Assembly: GCF_022376445.1 (NCBI RefSeq)
Contig: NW_025955097.1
Location: 1 to 64,000, forward strand
Source of the DNA: Fomitopsis serialis
Lineage: Eukaryota; Basidiomycota; Agaricomycetes; Polyporales; Fomitopsidaceae
Direction: 5' to 3'
DNA length: 64,000 bases
A program made the position numbers and the translations under genes. Positions 1-11,233 of the stretch are shown here, piece by piece (the first letter of the stretch is position 1; each line of letters opens with the position of its first letter). The notes beneath the pieces are model-generated. The model was not told the DNA's origin. It worked only from the letters and a program-made list of their open reading frames with translations, and did no database searches.

Positions 1-1000
1 TCGACGGAACTCGTGCGCACCGTGAGCTCGCAGGCGCGCGACAGGCTCGACGGGCCAGTGCGAGATGCCCGAACCGAAGTACTCCGTGTCGAGGCTCTCG
101 AGCTTAGGGAGGATGCGGAGGATCTCGAGGATCGCGCTCGTCGGCGCGCCCTTCAGGCGGAGTGAGCGGAGATGCGCGAGGTGCGAGAAGACGGAGACGA
201 GGATCGACGCGGGGACGCCGGCGGTGCGCTGCATGGAAAGCTGCGAGTGAGATCGGTGATGGAGTACGTGACTTGAGACGACACCGACCCCCAGCTCCAG
301 GTGGGTCAGCGTCGAGCCCAGATGCTCCGACCACCCCTGCAGCACCCGCGGCTGCCCCTCCATCACCCACAGCGCGACCCTCGTCAGCCCGCGAAACTCT
401 TGCAGCTTGTCCCACACGGCCTCGCTGAGCCCCATGTACGTGCGGATCGTCAGCTGCTTCAGCTTCAGGCCCTTGAGGATGTTCAGGAACGCGAGCAGCA
501 CCTCGTCGTTGTGCGACGCGTCGGGGCTCTGGTCGCTCCAGCTGAAGCTCTGGATGTTCGTGCATAGCTTCAGCGCCTGCTCGCAGTCGTGCAGCAGCTC
601 CGGCTTGCTGAATCCAATCGCCCCTGCGCACTCGCTCAGCTCCCTCTCGACGCGCGCGCCCTGCTGCTCACCTGTCTCTCGGACATGGCGCACGTATCTG
701 GCGTATTCCGGCTTCTTCAGCAGTGTGCTCGCCGGGGCAGACCGCCGATCGCTGTCACGGCGCATACGTATCAACGAGTAGCGGACGCTGCGACAATACG
801 TACTCCAAGCCGTGTCTTCATCACACGCGAGTCCAGCGTCCGGTACAAGAGCGGTGTCGCCGCCGCATGGAAGGTGCTGTGGAGCTGTGTGCACACATGC
901 AGATCGCGCCGATCGACGAGGTGCTCGAAGATCAGCGGCAGGATGTCGATGGGGATCTTCAGCGGGTCGAACGCCGCCTCCGCCCTGTCGCCTTCATCTC
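1..1000 (-). CDS. F-box / leucine-rich-repeat-like protein, partial
   Basis: Reading the minus strand from about 985, an F-box core is clear: IPIDILPLIFEHLVDRRDL is followed by a stretch ending in TPLLYRTLDSRV. This is the usual basidiomycete arrangement in which the F-box would bind Skp1 of an SCF ubiquitin ligase and the downstream leucine-rich part would choose substrates. An intron starts at about 803 (GTACGT), but its acceptor is not certain. A second intron at 241-288 joins THLELG to a leucine-rich segment (HLAHLRSLRLKGAPTSAIL). The gene runs off the window at base 1. The start is unresolved: the F-box frame has no ATG and is closed by a TGA just upstream, whereas ATGs at about 1053 and 1003 lie in another frame. 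Either a small indel or an unseen first exon explains this. It is not a close relative of the F-box family described elsewhere in this window. Confidence 0.85.
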
Positions 1001-1411
1001 GCCTGGCGGCGACCCAGCCTCACTGGCACTCGTGCGCACACGCTTCATCGTGGGTTCTATATCATGGACGGGAGTCAGTTCGGTGGGTCTGGCAGCAGTA
1101 CGTAGACCATGTATAAGCGTGTGCGCTGACCGATACGCCGAGGCATGCGCGCCCCGAACTTCGCGGTTCACGCACGCTCGCAGCGTTCTGGATCTAGAAC
1201 CCGCAATGTGGATGCAACGTTCAAAATCCCGCACACCAACCGCGCAAAACGCAGTCGACACGCGAGCGATGACGTCTGCCGACTGATGAAAGAAGTTCGA
1301 CGTGCACAACAAGGCTGCAGGAAGACGTGCGGGGGCTTGTGCCGTTATATTGTGACGACATGTCAGAACGAGGGTGCTCGTCGTGGGGAAAAGGTCCGCG
1401 TAGTGGACCTT

Positions 1412-2000
1412 CGATGTAATGCCGGGCCTATCGACTACTAGGTACGCATACTGCGGGCATGCAGCCTCACGTAGCGCAATCCGCTGTAGCTGTCATAACT
1501 AAGCACCCCCGATATCATGACTGGCGCTGAGAGGGCAGGCTCATCCGGATCGAACCGTTGAGCACGCCCCTCAGGCAATAGTAGCAGATGTCACGGTGAC
1601 ACGAGGGCAGCGATGAGTAGTATCGCCGTGATTATGCTGTCTAGCGTGGAAGATTGAACGGCCCCGGGTGTGGGGGTTTCGACCACGGGAGACCGTGACA
1701 TAGCACCGTACAGCTACGTTAGGTCGGATGACACTGGGGCGGTCGAGCAGTAGCATATCGTCTCGGCCACAAAGACAAAATCGTCAGCGAAGCTGGCAGT
1801 CGATGTAGTGCCCAGCAAGTGCGACTAGTTGCGCATACTGAGGGCAGGCGGCTTCACGTAGCATCGCTATTGCGGAAGCGCTGCGACCGAGTACCCCCGA
1901 ACTCTCAGCGAGGTAGACTCATCCTGCTCTGATAATTAGAGCAGTAGCAGGCACCATGTTGTCTAGAGCACGACAATATCTATTGTCGCTCCATAAAGGC
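1412..2000. repeat. Diverged direct repeat, period about 391 bp
   Basis: The block at about 1412-1530 recurs at about 1803-1915. Both contain GATGTA-TGCC, then CGCATACTG, a GGGCA-G-C stretch, TCACGTAGC, and a C-CCCCGA motif in the same order and spacing. Similarity is patchy, with many substitutions. Origin unknown. Confidence 0.55.
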
Positions 2001-2452
2001 AGTCTACAGTGGAAGGCCGCACGGTAACCTTCAGCGTAAATCATGAGGTAGAGTGATAGCACAGCAACTAAGCTGCAACCATCGTAGGCTGCCTGGGCAG
2101 CGATAAAGTTCGCCTCGGTTACCGAATTGCCCAGGACACTGTCCTACAATGCTGGAGACCATACCAGCACACTGGACAAAGTAACCCTGCGACAACTGGC
2201 GCGTGGATACATGGGGGAGCATGAGAGATCGACCGGGTATTTGCCTAGTGTGCAGGTGTTTCCATAGGATGCATCATGACCATACGAAATAATATTGAAG
2301 CTTCGCAGACGTTACGGCGTGTCGAGACAGCGCACAACGCCTGACAGCCCCAGACCAATAAAGAACGGATGAACCTGGTTCACTTGCCTAATAGTTATGC
2401 TCCAGTCGATGAGATATTCTGAGCGAACCGTCTGTGACAATTCTATGAATGG

Positions 2453-2662
2453 TCGGCGATACAGCAATGCGCACTGCTGGCAGTACTCACCGGAACAGGC
2501 GCCTGGAATGCTACGTCCGTACGCACGTTCGCTGTCCAATATGAACCGTCTACAAGTGCTGTAGAAATAATCCTATAACTCGTCAGCGACACAGCCGTGC
2601 GCGCTGCAGGCAACGCTCACTGAAACGGTGCTTGGAGTGCTCAGTCCGGCGACTGCGCAGAC
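2453..2662. repeat. Diverged direct repeat, period about 130 bp
   Basis: 2453-2535 and 2583-2662 align along their length: TC(G/A)GCGA(T/C)ACAGC, a GTGCGC motif with GGCA, then CTCAC(C/T)G(G/A)AAC and GG(A/T)(A/G)TGCT. There is no coding sense in either copy. Confidence 0.55.
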
Positions 2663-2935
2663 ATCGTCGTGGGGGAGCAGAGACAAGCAGTGTGGGGGTC
2701 GAGGCCATCACTGAACCCGAGTGTAAGTAGGGCGAGTCTGCGAAGGCCTCGGTCCTCGCCGTTAGCGGCATCTCAGCCGCTGAACCAGGAGTCAGGACCC
2801 CACATCCAAATATGGAAACCTCTGATATCGACTTTCCGTCACGCTATCACGTGTGACGGCTCTAGGCCCATATCTCCGTGAACTTTGCAAAGTGAAGCTC
2901 TCCTTCTCAGTTCTAGACATTGAACTATTCTCACC

Positions 2936-4023
2936 ATGTTCTATCTCGTCGGATTGGGTCTGTGCGATGAAAAGGACATCACAGTGCGAGGGCTGGAGGT
3001 AGATCATATCTTTTTTCCTGTCGAATTAATATGGATTGGCTGAAATGACATGCCAGGTGGTTAAACGCTCTTCGAGAGTCTATCTCGAGGCCTATACGAG
3101 CATCCTAATGGTCCAAAAAGAACGACTGGTAAGTGCAACCGAATGTTCTTATCCATCTTCTGACACTCATACGTCTAAGGAAGCATTTTACGGCAAAGAG
3201 CTGATCCTCGCCGATCGCAACATGGTCGAGACTGAAAGCGACGAAATCCTACGAGATGCCGACAAGGAGGACGTGTCCCTGCTCGTCGTCGGCGATCCAT
3301 TTGGGTAGGACCCACGCCTCGACCACGGATTCTTTTCTGACCGCAATCAGGGCGACGACGCACACGGACATCATCATCCGGGCGCGCTCGCTGAAAATAC
3401 CGACGCGGGTCATCCACAACGCGTCCATCATGAACGCCGTCGGAGCCTGTGGTCTGCAATTGTACAACTTCGGACAGACGGTGTCCTTGGTGTTCTTCAC
3501 CGAGACGTGGAAGCCGGACAGCTTCTACGACCGCATCAAAGAGAACATGGGCCTGGGCATGCACACCCTCGTCCTATTAGACATCAAAGTGAAAGAGCAA
3601 AGCGAGGAGAATCTAGCAAGGTAACTCGACGCCGGAATGCAGCTGATGAACGGCTCATTGACCTGCACGCGTAGAGGAAGGAAAATCTACGAGCCCCCGA
3701 GGTACATGTCCATCCCCCAAGCGGTCTCGCAGATCGCAGAGATCGAAGCCCTCCGCGGGGAAGGGGTGCTCAAGCCAGAAGCGACCCTAGCAGTCGGGCT
3801 ATCTAGAATTGGCGGCGAAGAGCACCAGCGCATCGTGTGCGGGACGCTGGAGGAGCTTCTCACACAGCCGCCGGAGCTTTTCGGGGAGCCGCTGCACAGC
3901 CTAATCATCGTCGGGAAGCGGCTGCATGACCTGGAGGTCGAGTATGCGGAGGAGTATGCGGTCAACAGGGAGACGTGGCGGAGCGTCGCGCAGTCTGTGT
4001 ACGGTTGCGCACTTGATCGGTGA
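2936..4023 (+). CDS. DPH5: Diphthine methyl ester synthase (diphthamide biosynthesis)
   Basis: This S-adenosylmethionine-dependent enzyme methylates the modified histidine of elongation factor 2 in the second stage of diphthamide synthesis in the cytosol. Five exons (2936-2998, 3057-3128, 3180-3304, 3351-3620, 3675-4023) join in frame to 292 residues, the usual length for the family. The N-terminus [16 protein letters not shown] is the family's first strand and loop. VVGDPFGATTHTD is the cofactor-binding loop. [20 protein letters not shown] and [12 protein letters not shown] are near-invariant blocks, and EPPRYMS and LHSLIIVG follow near the C-terminus. All four introns are GT-AG, 46-58 bp. 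The stop lies about 130 bp from the end of the convergent GH71 gene, so the two 3' ends face each other. No defect is seen. Confidence 0.97.
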
Positions 4024-4151
4024 CTTAGACCGTTCGAGGCTGGAAACGGACGATCGACATGGACTTGTTTAGCAGAGCTTTTCTCGGAGGTAGGTGATTT
4101 CTTCGCACGGAAACAGACAGGTTCGTTACTCGTCTTGAGCGCGATCACTCA

Positions 4152-6032
4152 TTATGGACCAGACATCGCACAGTACACATTGAAGTTGTAAACCCCCGGC
4201 CGCTCCTGGAACCGGAACCCGTGCCGCTCAGGAGTGCATTGCGCAACGAGGACGCCGTCTCTTTCCATTCTTACCCTCATGCTCCCCTTCGGATCCACCT
4301 GATGTGACAGCTTCGAGACTCCCGAGGGTACCTCAACGATTTGGGCGTCATGCCCATCGTCCGACGACGAGGTTGTGACGACCGCTGGAGCCATGGCGAA
4401 CACGACGACCCAGATCATGTCATCCGTCTAGTCGGAAATTTCGAGACCGAATGGTCAGATGACGATGATACAGTAGACGCAGGGTACAACGCACTAGCTC
4501 CCAATCCCGCGGCCGAGGCACAGGGTCGTCGGTAACAGCGCTCTTAAGATGCGGTCGCGCCCACATGTATATCGTATCCGCCTCTATGGCAGGGTATACG
4601 CCTTCCTTGAACGCACGAGCGTAGTACCTAGCGAGGTGTAGCCATGGCTCGTGCGGGAAGCCGTCGACCCACGCCTGAGAGTTGGGCTGGGCACCTTTGA
4701 TGGGCCCTACGTAATGTGATTCGCCGTAGTCTGTGCACGGTGGTCAACGATACGCGGAAGGCGGTGGGAATAGAGAAGGGCGGACCGTTGTAGGATATGA
4801 TCTGCACGATGTCTATCTGGTCCCGCATGGCGATTAGCTGTTCCCACCTGCGGACGAAGAGCCAGTCGTCGCCACGATATATCCACTGACATACAGGTCA
4901 CAGCCAGGCCCTTAAAAATAGAGCACATGAGGAACCTCTACGCACGTTCTTATTCCAGGAGTCAGGCCCGTAGTGCTGACCATCGTCGTCAGCCATAGCG
5001 CTACTGCAGGGTTCGGAGAAGGGTGTACCGTGAAGAACCACGGCGTGACCGCAGCCATGAACGTCCGCCCGCCCAGGTGTTTGAGGTGGACGAGATCACC
5101 GTCTAGTCTAGGCATGCGAATTTCGTGGCGGGGCGACTGGGGAGTCAAACGTGTAGACCAGCCTCCGTTCCACTGCATATATGCCGTCCGACATTCTGAA
5201 TGTTGGGCGCACACCATCATCGGAATATGGCTTACGTTGAAGAACCCGTCCATCGAAGACACGGCAGGATACCGTGCAGGGTCGATGAAAAATGCGGGTA
5301 CGAAGTGAATCTGATAAAGTCGAGCATTCTATCTAACCCGCTTAAAAGCGAACGCACTTTACCGACTGCAGCCTCTACGACTCCCTTGACGAAGTTCCAG
5401 GCACTGTTCAAGTCTTTCTGTCCGAAACGACTCTTCCCCCCGGAGAAGGTCGATAAGAGGACCTTTCCAATAAACCGGAGCTGATGTGGATGTCCAGCGA
5501 ATCGCGACACATGGTCTCGGATGAGGAGGGCATCGTCGACACTTGCCCCAGGGATAGAGCTGAGCAAAGCGAGCGTCGTTGGGCAGAGAGCTCAGATCGT
5601 GGAACATAGGCCGGGACGCACGTCATGTCCAAACTCAGGAACACCCTGAATGGCTGTGAAGTTCTCGCTCGACGCGCCGCTTCATAACAATCAGCGACAC
5701 GCGATATTTGCCATTCTTCCTTGCCGATGTTGAGCGCGAAACCATCGCTGAAGAGCCATGAGTCGATCAGCGATCCACTCTATGGTTATATGCGCACCAC
5801 TTACATCCCGTTCTCACTTGCGAGCGTGATATCCTCCACCCAGTCTTGTATCGTGTACGGCTACGTGGACATCATGGGTACCGTGCTGCGCACGATTTTC
5901 CGATGGCCCACATACGTAGGTATTTCCGACCATGAAGCTAGAAATCACCCGGTCATCTCGAGTATCAGAGGCATGGGTACAACATCCGTGTACATACTGT
6001 GCAACAACCAGTTTCTCTCGCGGCGCGGCCAT
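4152..6032 (-). CDS. Glycoside hydrolase family 71, endo-alpha-1,3-glucanase (mutanase)
   Basis: GH71 enzymes cut alpha-1,3-glucan, a cell-wall polymer of fungi. About eleven exons join in frame. In order: KLVVAHFMVGNTYPYT (N-terminal strand), DWVEDITLASENGIDGFALN, FLSLDMTS, GKVLLSTFSGG, FVPAFFIDPA, SSMDGFFNWNGGW, FMAAVTPWFFTHYGPDSWNK, WIYRGDDWLF, IISYNDYGESHYVGP, and a C-terminal beta domain with VPSGVSKL and ending in YNFNVYCAMSGP. The DMT, MDGFFNWNGGW and NDYGESHY blocks carry the conserved active-site neighbourhood of the family. The start chosen (ATG at 6032) has a stop in frame just upstream. No signal peptide is visible before KLVVAH, although many family members are secreted, so a short upstream exon may be missed or the enzyme may be intracellular. 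Introns are about 40-80 bp. It is convergent with DPH5. Confidence 0.94.
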
Positions 6033-6520
6033 ATCCAAACAGGCAAGCTGTGTGAATCTGCTATCCAGATATCAGAACTGAGTACTTCTGCTTGCCAACG
6101 AGATTCCGGAAGTTGTGTTTCGCTCAGATGTCACTCGGAACAGCAAGTCGGAGTCTTGACAATCGCCGCAAGTTGACGATGGATGTGGCCTCGCGTGCCC
6201 AGGTCTCTCAAGTGTCGTCAGTCGTATATCACAGGAAAATAGAGTTCGAGATGGGATGAATTAATGGATGTTCGAGAACAAGGTGAGAAGGAAGAGACAA
6301 CGACCGTGACGTCACGAGGACGCATCTGCCAGATCCAGATCTGCACACTCACTTCCGGGCGCTAAAGTCCACGTATCGAACCAATTCATATCTTCACGCA
6401 TAGCGGGCGTGGGCTGAACTCAATTCTCGAGAACCGAGTAATGTACACATACTCATTGTCATGTATCCTACAAAAACTGGGGAAACCGAAATTATGACAC
6501 TAACTGGTTGGTACAAAATA
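6033..6520. other. Intergenic, no gene seen
   Basis: Region upstream of the GH71 gene. It holds short ORFs only, with no clear TATA box or conserved element. It ends at the conserved motif that marks one end of repeat E1. Confidence 0.5.
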
Positions 6521-7890
6521 TGGAGGTGTGGTATGGCAGACTCGGAGGCCACGAGGGCCTGCATGGAGTAGATTCAGAATATCTCATGTCAGTGCGATTT
6601 GACCATCAGCATGTTCACAACTCTCAGCCTGTCTTCAAGTTGAGGAGGCACTAGCACGTGGGTGTCAACTGTCTTCAGACGGCCGCAGGCAGCGAGGAAG
6701 GGGTGGTGTAGCTTGGCTGCGTCGCGTCCTAATCGTTCCAATTTCCGGTGTACACGACTTTGACGTATTCCAGACTTGCCCTGTGGCACGCATAACAGCT
6801 AGCCGTGAGCAAGGGTACAACTTCGGACTCGTGACACTCACCGAAGGCATGCGTGTAGGCCCTTCAGACGCTTTCCCTTGAAGAGGGAACGTCGACCACG
6901 GGAGGGACGCACCACCACTGACCCGCCCCCCGGACCCGTCGATGAGGAGGTGCAGGCTGGACTCGCCTCCGTCCGCTGTCTGTTCGCAGGTCTTCCGTCG
7001 GCGCGTGTCGACGGGGCTCGTTCGATCTCGGTGATCCTCCGCGCTGTGTACTCCTCGTCGGCGGTGCTCGCCATCGTCGCGTTGTTCCAGTTTTCGTCCA
7101 CGGGGCCTTTTGCGCCACGGTCAAGGTTGTAAGGAAACAGTCCGCGAGGGACTGGGCGTTCCAGGTTGCCCGCGAAACACCTGGCCTGCCGGTGACTGAC
7201 TAGTGCCGCGCAATCCACGTCTACCAGAGGGGCACTGCATCCATGTAAGTAAGCGCGAAACGAGAACGGCCCGCCGAGCACTCACCGATCGGTTGCATCC
7301 CTTAGCAAGCCTCAGACCTGCTGGATGACCTTCCTCGTGGCGACCAACTCGTACTGGCGGAACACAACCCGCCAACCGTCCCGCCGCGTCCGCTCCTGAT
7401 GAGGTCGTTTTGGCGGTGGCCAGGTACAGTGTGGCTCGCTCGTACGGCCCCCCATGGCTGTCGGACGACTTGGAGGCCGTATTAGAGCCGGGCGGGGCGC
7501 AGTCGGGTCTGACGCGTTCCGATATAGGCAGCTCGACTGTCTGTACACTGAGCAGGCGACGTGGGTCAGCGGTGCCAACAAGCGAAGATGAGGCGGAACA
7601 TACTAGGTGGCCAGATGCGCGGTGCGCATTCTTGACGATTGGATCAGGAAGCGGGGAGAGTATGCGTCTGGGTCGAGTGCGGAGGTGGACTTGGAGACGG
7701 GTGTACATGTTCGTAGCGTGCGAGAAAGTGCTTGAGAGGGGTGGTTGAGGGCCTCTGCCCGTGGTGCGCCCTTTTATGCGTTTCGAGAGCGTCGGTGGCC
7801 AGTCGTTGCCGGAGGAACAATGGCCTCGTGGATCGCATGCATCGCCAGATACAGTATGGTACGCCGTGGTGGGCCACCTGTGGTCAAAGC
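6521..7890 (-). repeat. Repeat element E1 (copy 1 of an unrecognised gene-like family)
   Basis: Read on the minus strand, E1 has GCTTTGACCA (7890-7881), a TATA-like CATAAAAG near 7778-7771 and an ATG at 7709. This ATG opens a 195-codon frame, stop at 7121. The peptide LPDPIVKNAH near residue 20 is shared with the other three copies. About 450 bp further on is a splice-like pair, a donor GTGAGT in the CGATCG context and an acceptor ending GATGCAG, in the same order as in E2. E1 ends with the shared motif ATACCACACCTCCATA (6536-6521). Copies agree only in blocks, so they are old. It could be a lineage-specific gene family or a non-autonomous mobile element. No known domain is seen. Confidence 0.6.
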
Positions 7891-8466
7891 GGCCAGGGGC
7901 CAGCGGTGGCTCAAACACGGGGCCGGCCTCGGTGCGTCATCCGAGGGCTTTGTCGTCCCGATCGGTGAGGAACGGTGGCCACATCTAGGGACTGATCTGC
8001 CCACGCAGTTTCAGATCGACGCCGCGGAACATTAATCAAACACGGACGTACCAGGACTGCTGTCTTCCAAGCCTCGTTAGGACGGATGCATACGTAGGCA
8101 AGTATGATGTTGGTGTGCGGCTAGTGCTGTATGCCTACAGTCGGCGTGGTGGTCTCTAAGTGAGACGACGAGGGCGGCCAATGAAGAATTGCGCGGTGCG
8201 TCACAACCTCTTTGGGCGCGACGGACGTTGAGCTCAACGTCCAGACTCCGAGTCGTCGTTATCGAAGCGTGGGCGGTATGCACGGAGGGTGACAATTCCC
8301 ACGGTCGCTGGCACGGTGCAGGCGCATGAGTGTCGGTGAGCGTGGCTGGCCGACAAGAGACAGAGGGCGGCCGGAGTCGCGAAAGCAAGCGATGAGGCGC
8401 GTCGGCGGGAGAAGACGACGCGGTCAGGTGACAGCGCCACCTTCGGAGAGCGCGCGACCGTCGTCC
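7891..8466. other. Intergenic, no gene seen
   Basis: Upstream flank of E1. Short ORFs on both strands lack splice logic or recognisable protein. Confidence 0.45.
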
Positions 8467-8849
8467 TCCACCGCTGTGTCCCTAGGGGGGCAATCCCGGC
8501 TTGCGCCCCTAGGAGAAGGACGCCGGAGAGCCGAGTATGACCAGTATGCCTCTCACTTATTTCTTCTTTATTCTCTATTTATTATCATGCGAGCTACGTC
8601 CCGACCTCAGACCACACCACTAGACACTGCTTCAGGCTTCATTCCCCGACTTGACTGCCTATCCATTACAGTACAGATCCTCACGCGTACATACTACTAC
8701 ACTACCCTCGAACGGGGCGCAGGCCTGGGCGGCGCGTTTAAACGCCCGCCCTTGCACAGGCCGGCGTCCGCCGCGTCTTAGCACGTTGTTTGCTTGCTGC
8801 GGTTAATAAATGCTGAATTCATCATCATCATCATCCACCGCTGTGTCCC
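8467..8849. mobile_element. Possible 351-bp retroposon-like insertion flanked by a 16-bp direct repeat
   Basis: TCCACCGCTGTGTCCC occurs at 8467-8482 and again at 8834-8849. The sequence between them ends in a run of ATC triplets after AATAAATGC, like the simple tail of a target-primed insertion. The insert starts with a near-perfect hairpin (8481-8513, CCTAGGGG-GGCAA paired with TTGC-GCCCCTAGG) and also has a GC-rich palindrome near 8728-8752. I see no coding sequence and no clear tRNA-type A and B boxes. A MITE or a chance repeat are the alternatives. Confidence 0.45.
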
Positions 8850-9765
8850 CGTCGTGTCACTTTGTCCTCGGCCCTATCACTGTCACTGTCTGCCCTGAAG
8901 ACAACCCCCGTGCCTAACTGATAAGTGTACCCAGCAAGACACAGGCACAATGACAACTTCGACCGTGGCCGCAAGTAACGACGAAGGCCACGCACCCCAT
9001 CTCAGTGGGGTGTTATGCATTATGGTCGTACGCAGGCCGACGGAAATACATGGATAACTATTGTTGCTATGTACAGAATGCCACGGGCGATGGGCAGGAC
9101 GTATGTTATTGAGCCGCATCACGGTATGTACAGTGCGTATCTCTGAGGAGGGTGGCATCCTCGCGGGTGTCGTCACGAGAGACACGCAGTTGCAGTGAGA
9201 GGCAGGTGACCACACGAACGGTGGCCTATGGACGCAGGTGCGAGAAGGCCAAAGGTCAAGTCGTTCGTGTGTAGGTTGGATGTGTCCTCGTTTCCTGCAC
9301 GTTGACTGACTTTCCCTTGCTGTAGCAACATACAGGATATACTGAGCAAAACAACCCAAGCTGTAGGTGCTTTGGAGGTTCTGTTCGCAGTGCAACCTTC
9401 ACCCGTACGCGCCCTACGTTAAATCGCAAGGCTGACGTCCTCAATCCTAGATCGACGAGTTTTCCGATTCCTCCCGCAAGGGCTACGCGACAGGCGTCCG
9501 AAGACACACCACGATCTGGAGGACATGTCGGGGTCTGTGACGGCGACACGGCTGTTCCAGACTTGGACAATACCTGTGCTCTCTCATGACAGCCGGTGCA
9601 CAGGCCTGGCTGGCGGACGTTGCGGAACATCAACGTTTCAACACTTCCGACGCTGCGCCCAGAGGCTGACGGCGTCCCCGTTCGAGTGGGCTGACGTCCG
9701 AAAGTGGAAGCCGATCGAGGGTGACGGCGATCGTCGAACCAAGTTCAACATGTCAGCCTCCCGCC
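8850..9765. other. Intergenic, no gene supported
   Basis: Two minus-strand ORFs (8883-9395, 170 codons including non-ATG start; 9256-9633) are open but have no recognisable protein, splice partners or upstream signals. The right part is the promoter region of the next gene. Confidence 0.45.
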
Positions 9766-9773
9766 ATATATAA
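9766..9773 (+). promoter_or_regulatory. TATA box of the 9845 gene
   Basis: ATATATAA lies 72 bp before the start codon at 9845, a usual distance in fungi. Pyrimidine-rich sequence follows it. Confidence 0.6.
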
Positions 9774-9844
9774 CCCGCCCGTGTTCGACTTTCCCCCCTC
9801 ATCCAACTTGAACTTAACCACCACCAGCCCACTGCGTATCACAC

Positions 9845-11233
9845 ATGTTCCCTCTCATCTTACTTTTAGGCGGCGCGCTGGCCCTCGTCAGCGTGCTGCC
9901 CAGCCTCCCTCCGACGTTCAACGTCGAGCTCATCCCCGGTACACTCCTCCTGACGCCGGCCGTCATGGACGACTTCCTGTTGTACCTGCCCGCCAGGTGA
10001 GTGTCGTTGGCACCTCCCATCTCATCGCGTTTGACTTACCTATGTGTCAGCCCCGCAGTGGAGGGCACCGCGGCTGTCGTCGGCGATATCGTCGACAACA
10101 CCGCAGCCGTCGTAGGCGACATTGTCAACACCGTTCGCAACTCGGCGGCTCAGGTTTCCCCGGAATTCATCTGGTTATCGGACATGTCGCTCAGCGACAT
10201 CGGTTACGGGTGCGTGCCCTCGCTCTCCAGTGGACCATTCTCATGACACTTGGCCGACATAGCCCGGCTTACATCGACCTCAACCTTGTCCTCGTCGACA
10301 CCCTCGGCGGGATGGACATGGCCAACGGTACTGGCGACCTGTTGGTCATGGACTCTCCCGTCGTGACTGCCTTCGAGGACAAGGCTGATCCCAACAACGG
10401 TTCTCACAACGTGGGTGAGGATGAGCCCGTCACGGCCATCCCTCCCCTCAACGTCGACGACGAGGTGCGCGACATCGTCACCTCTAACTCGACGGACAAG
10501 GCCATCGTCGATGTCGCCGCCACCGACGACATCGACGACGGCTGCGATGGCGGGACAGACTGCCCTCACGAGGTGACAGAATACGAGATTATGTTGTTCA
10601 TCCTCCTCGTCGCTGTCTGGATTTGGGCCGTGCCCGGGATCCTGTCGTACTCCCTTCCTCCCATCGTATCGCTCCTCAGCCGTCTTCCCATCATCCGCAT
10701 CCTCGTAGACGACCTTCGCCAAGAATTCGCGTACGGGTGGTTCTCCCCGCTCTTCCTCGCGTACCGATTCGCAGGGGTCTACTTCCTCGAGGAGATCCTG
10801 CTGGGTCCGTTATTCGCGGATCCGTTCAAGCGTATCAAGCGGCTGATGGAATATGGACGGATCGACACGATGTTCATGGCGCAGGAGTTCCTCATCCTGT
10901 ACTGGTGGGCGTGGTGGGAGCTGGTGGTCCCCATGGAGCGTGTGGCGGCCCAGGTGCAGATGGGCGTGGTGGATGTGGATATTGTGGAGGAGTGGGTGAT
11001 GCACGAAACGGACGGGGGCGCACACAGGCGGTCCTCGGAGACAGGCGGACTATCCGGTCCCTGGGCGTTGAAGGTCCTGTCTTCTTTCCACAAAGGTGTG
11101 TGCTAGTCGGTTACGTCTCTCCGATCGCTTACCAGGATTCTCAGTGCCTGAGAAGTTGTTGTTCAACGACCACGGCATCGCGAGGCGCTTCGTGCGTCCG
11201 GAGACGACTGAGCTCTTCGGCGACCTCGACTGA
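9845..11233 (+). CDS. Unrecognised membrane protein with signal peptide, 410 residues
   Basis: Four exons (9845-9996, 10051-10209, 10263-11095, 11145-11233) join in frame with GT-AG introns of 49-54 bp. The N-terminus MFPLILLLGGALALVSVLP is a signal peptide or anchor. A repeated AAVVGDIV-NT unit follows at about residues 57-77. An acidic stretch rich in D, E and T fills about residues 140-225 (one DDIDDGCDGGTDC segment). A strong membrane span (MLFILLVAVWIWAVPGILSY) sits at about residue 235. The rest holds aromatic-rich, possibly amphipathic helices (FLILYWWAWWELVVP). The C-terminus is short and charged. I do not recognise the family. Introns preserve the frame and coding bias is strong, so it is very probably a real gene. 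The surroundings are repeat-rich, with E1 upstream and E2 downstream. Confidence 0.8.

Larger units (their letters stand above)
1001..2935. other. Intergenic stretch with old diverged repeats
   Basis: No gene is recognisable. ORFs on both strands are short, without splice logic or recognisable protein. The stretch contains two pairs of diverged direct repeats, listed separately, and otherwise looks like decayed sequence upstream of DPH5. Confidence 0.5.

Noticed and set aside
5721..6176. 151-codon plus-strand ORF
   Set aside because: Antisense of the first exons of the GH71 gene, which has full family blocks and consistent splicing.
7410..8035. Several overlapping plus-strand ORFs
   Set aside because: Antisense of the E1 coding frame and promoter; no splice logic or recognisable product.
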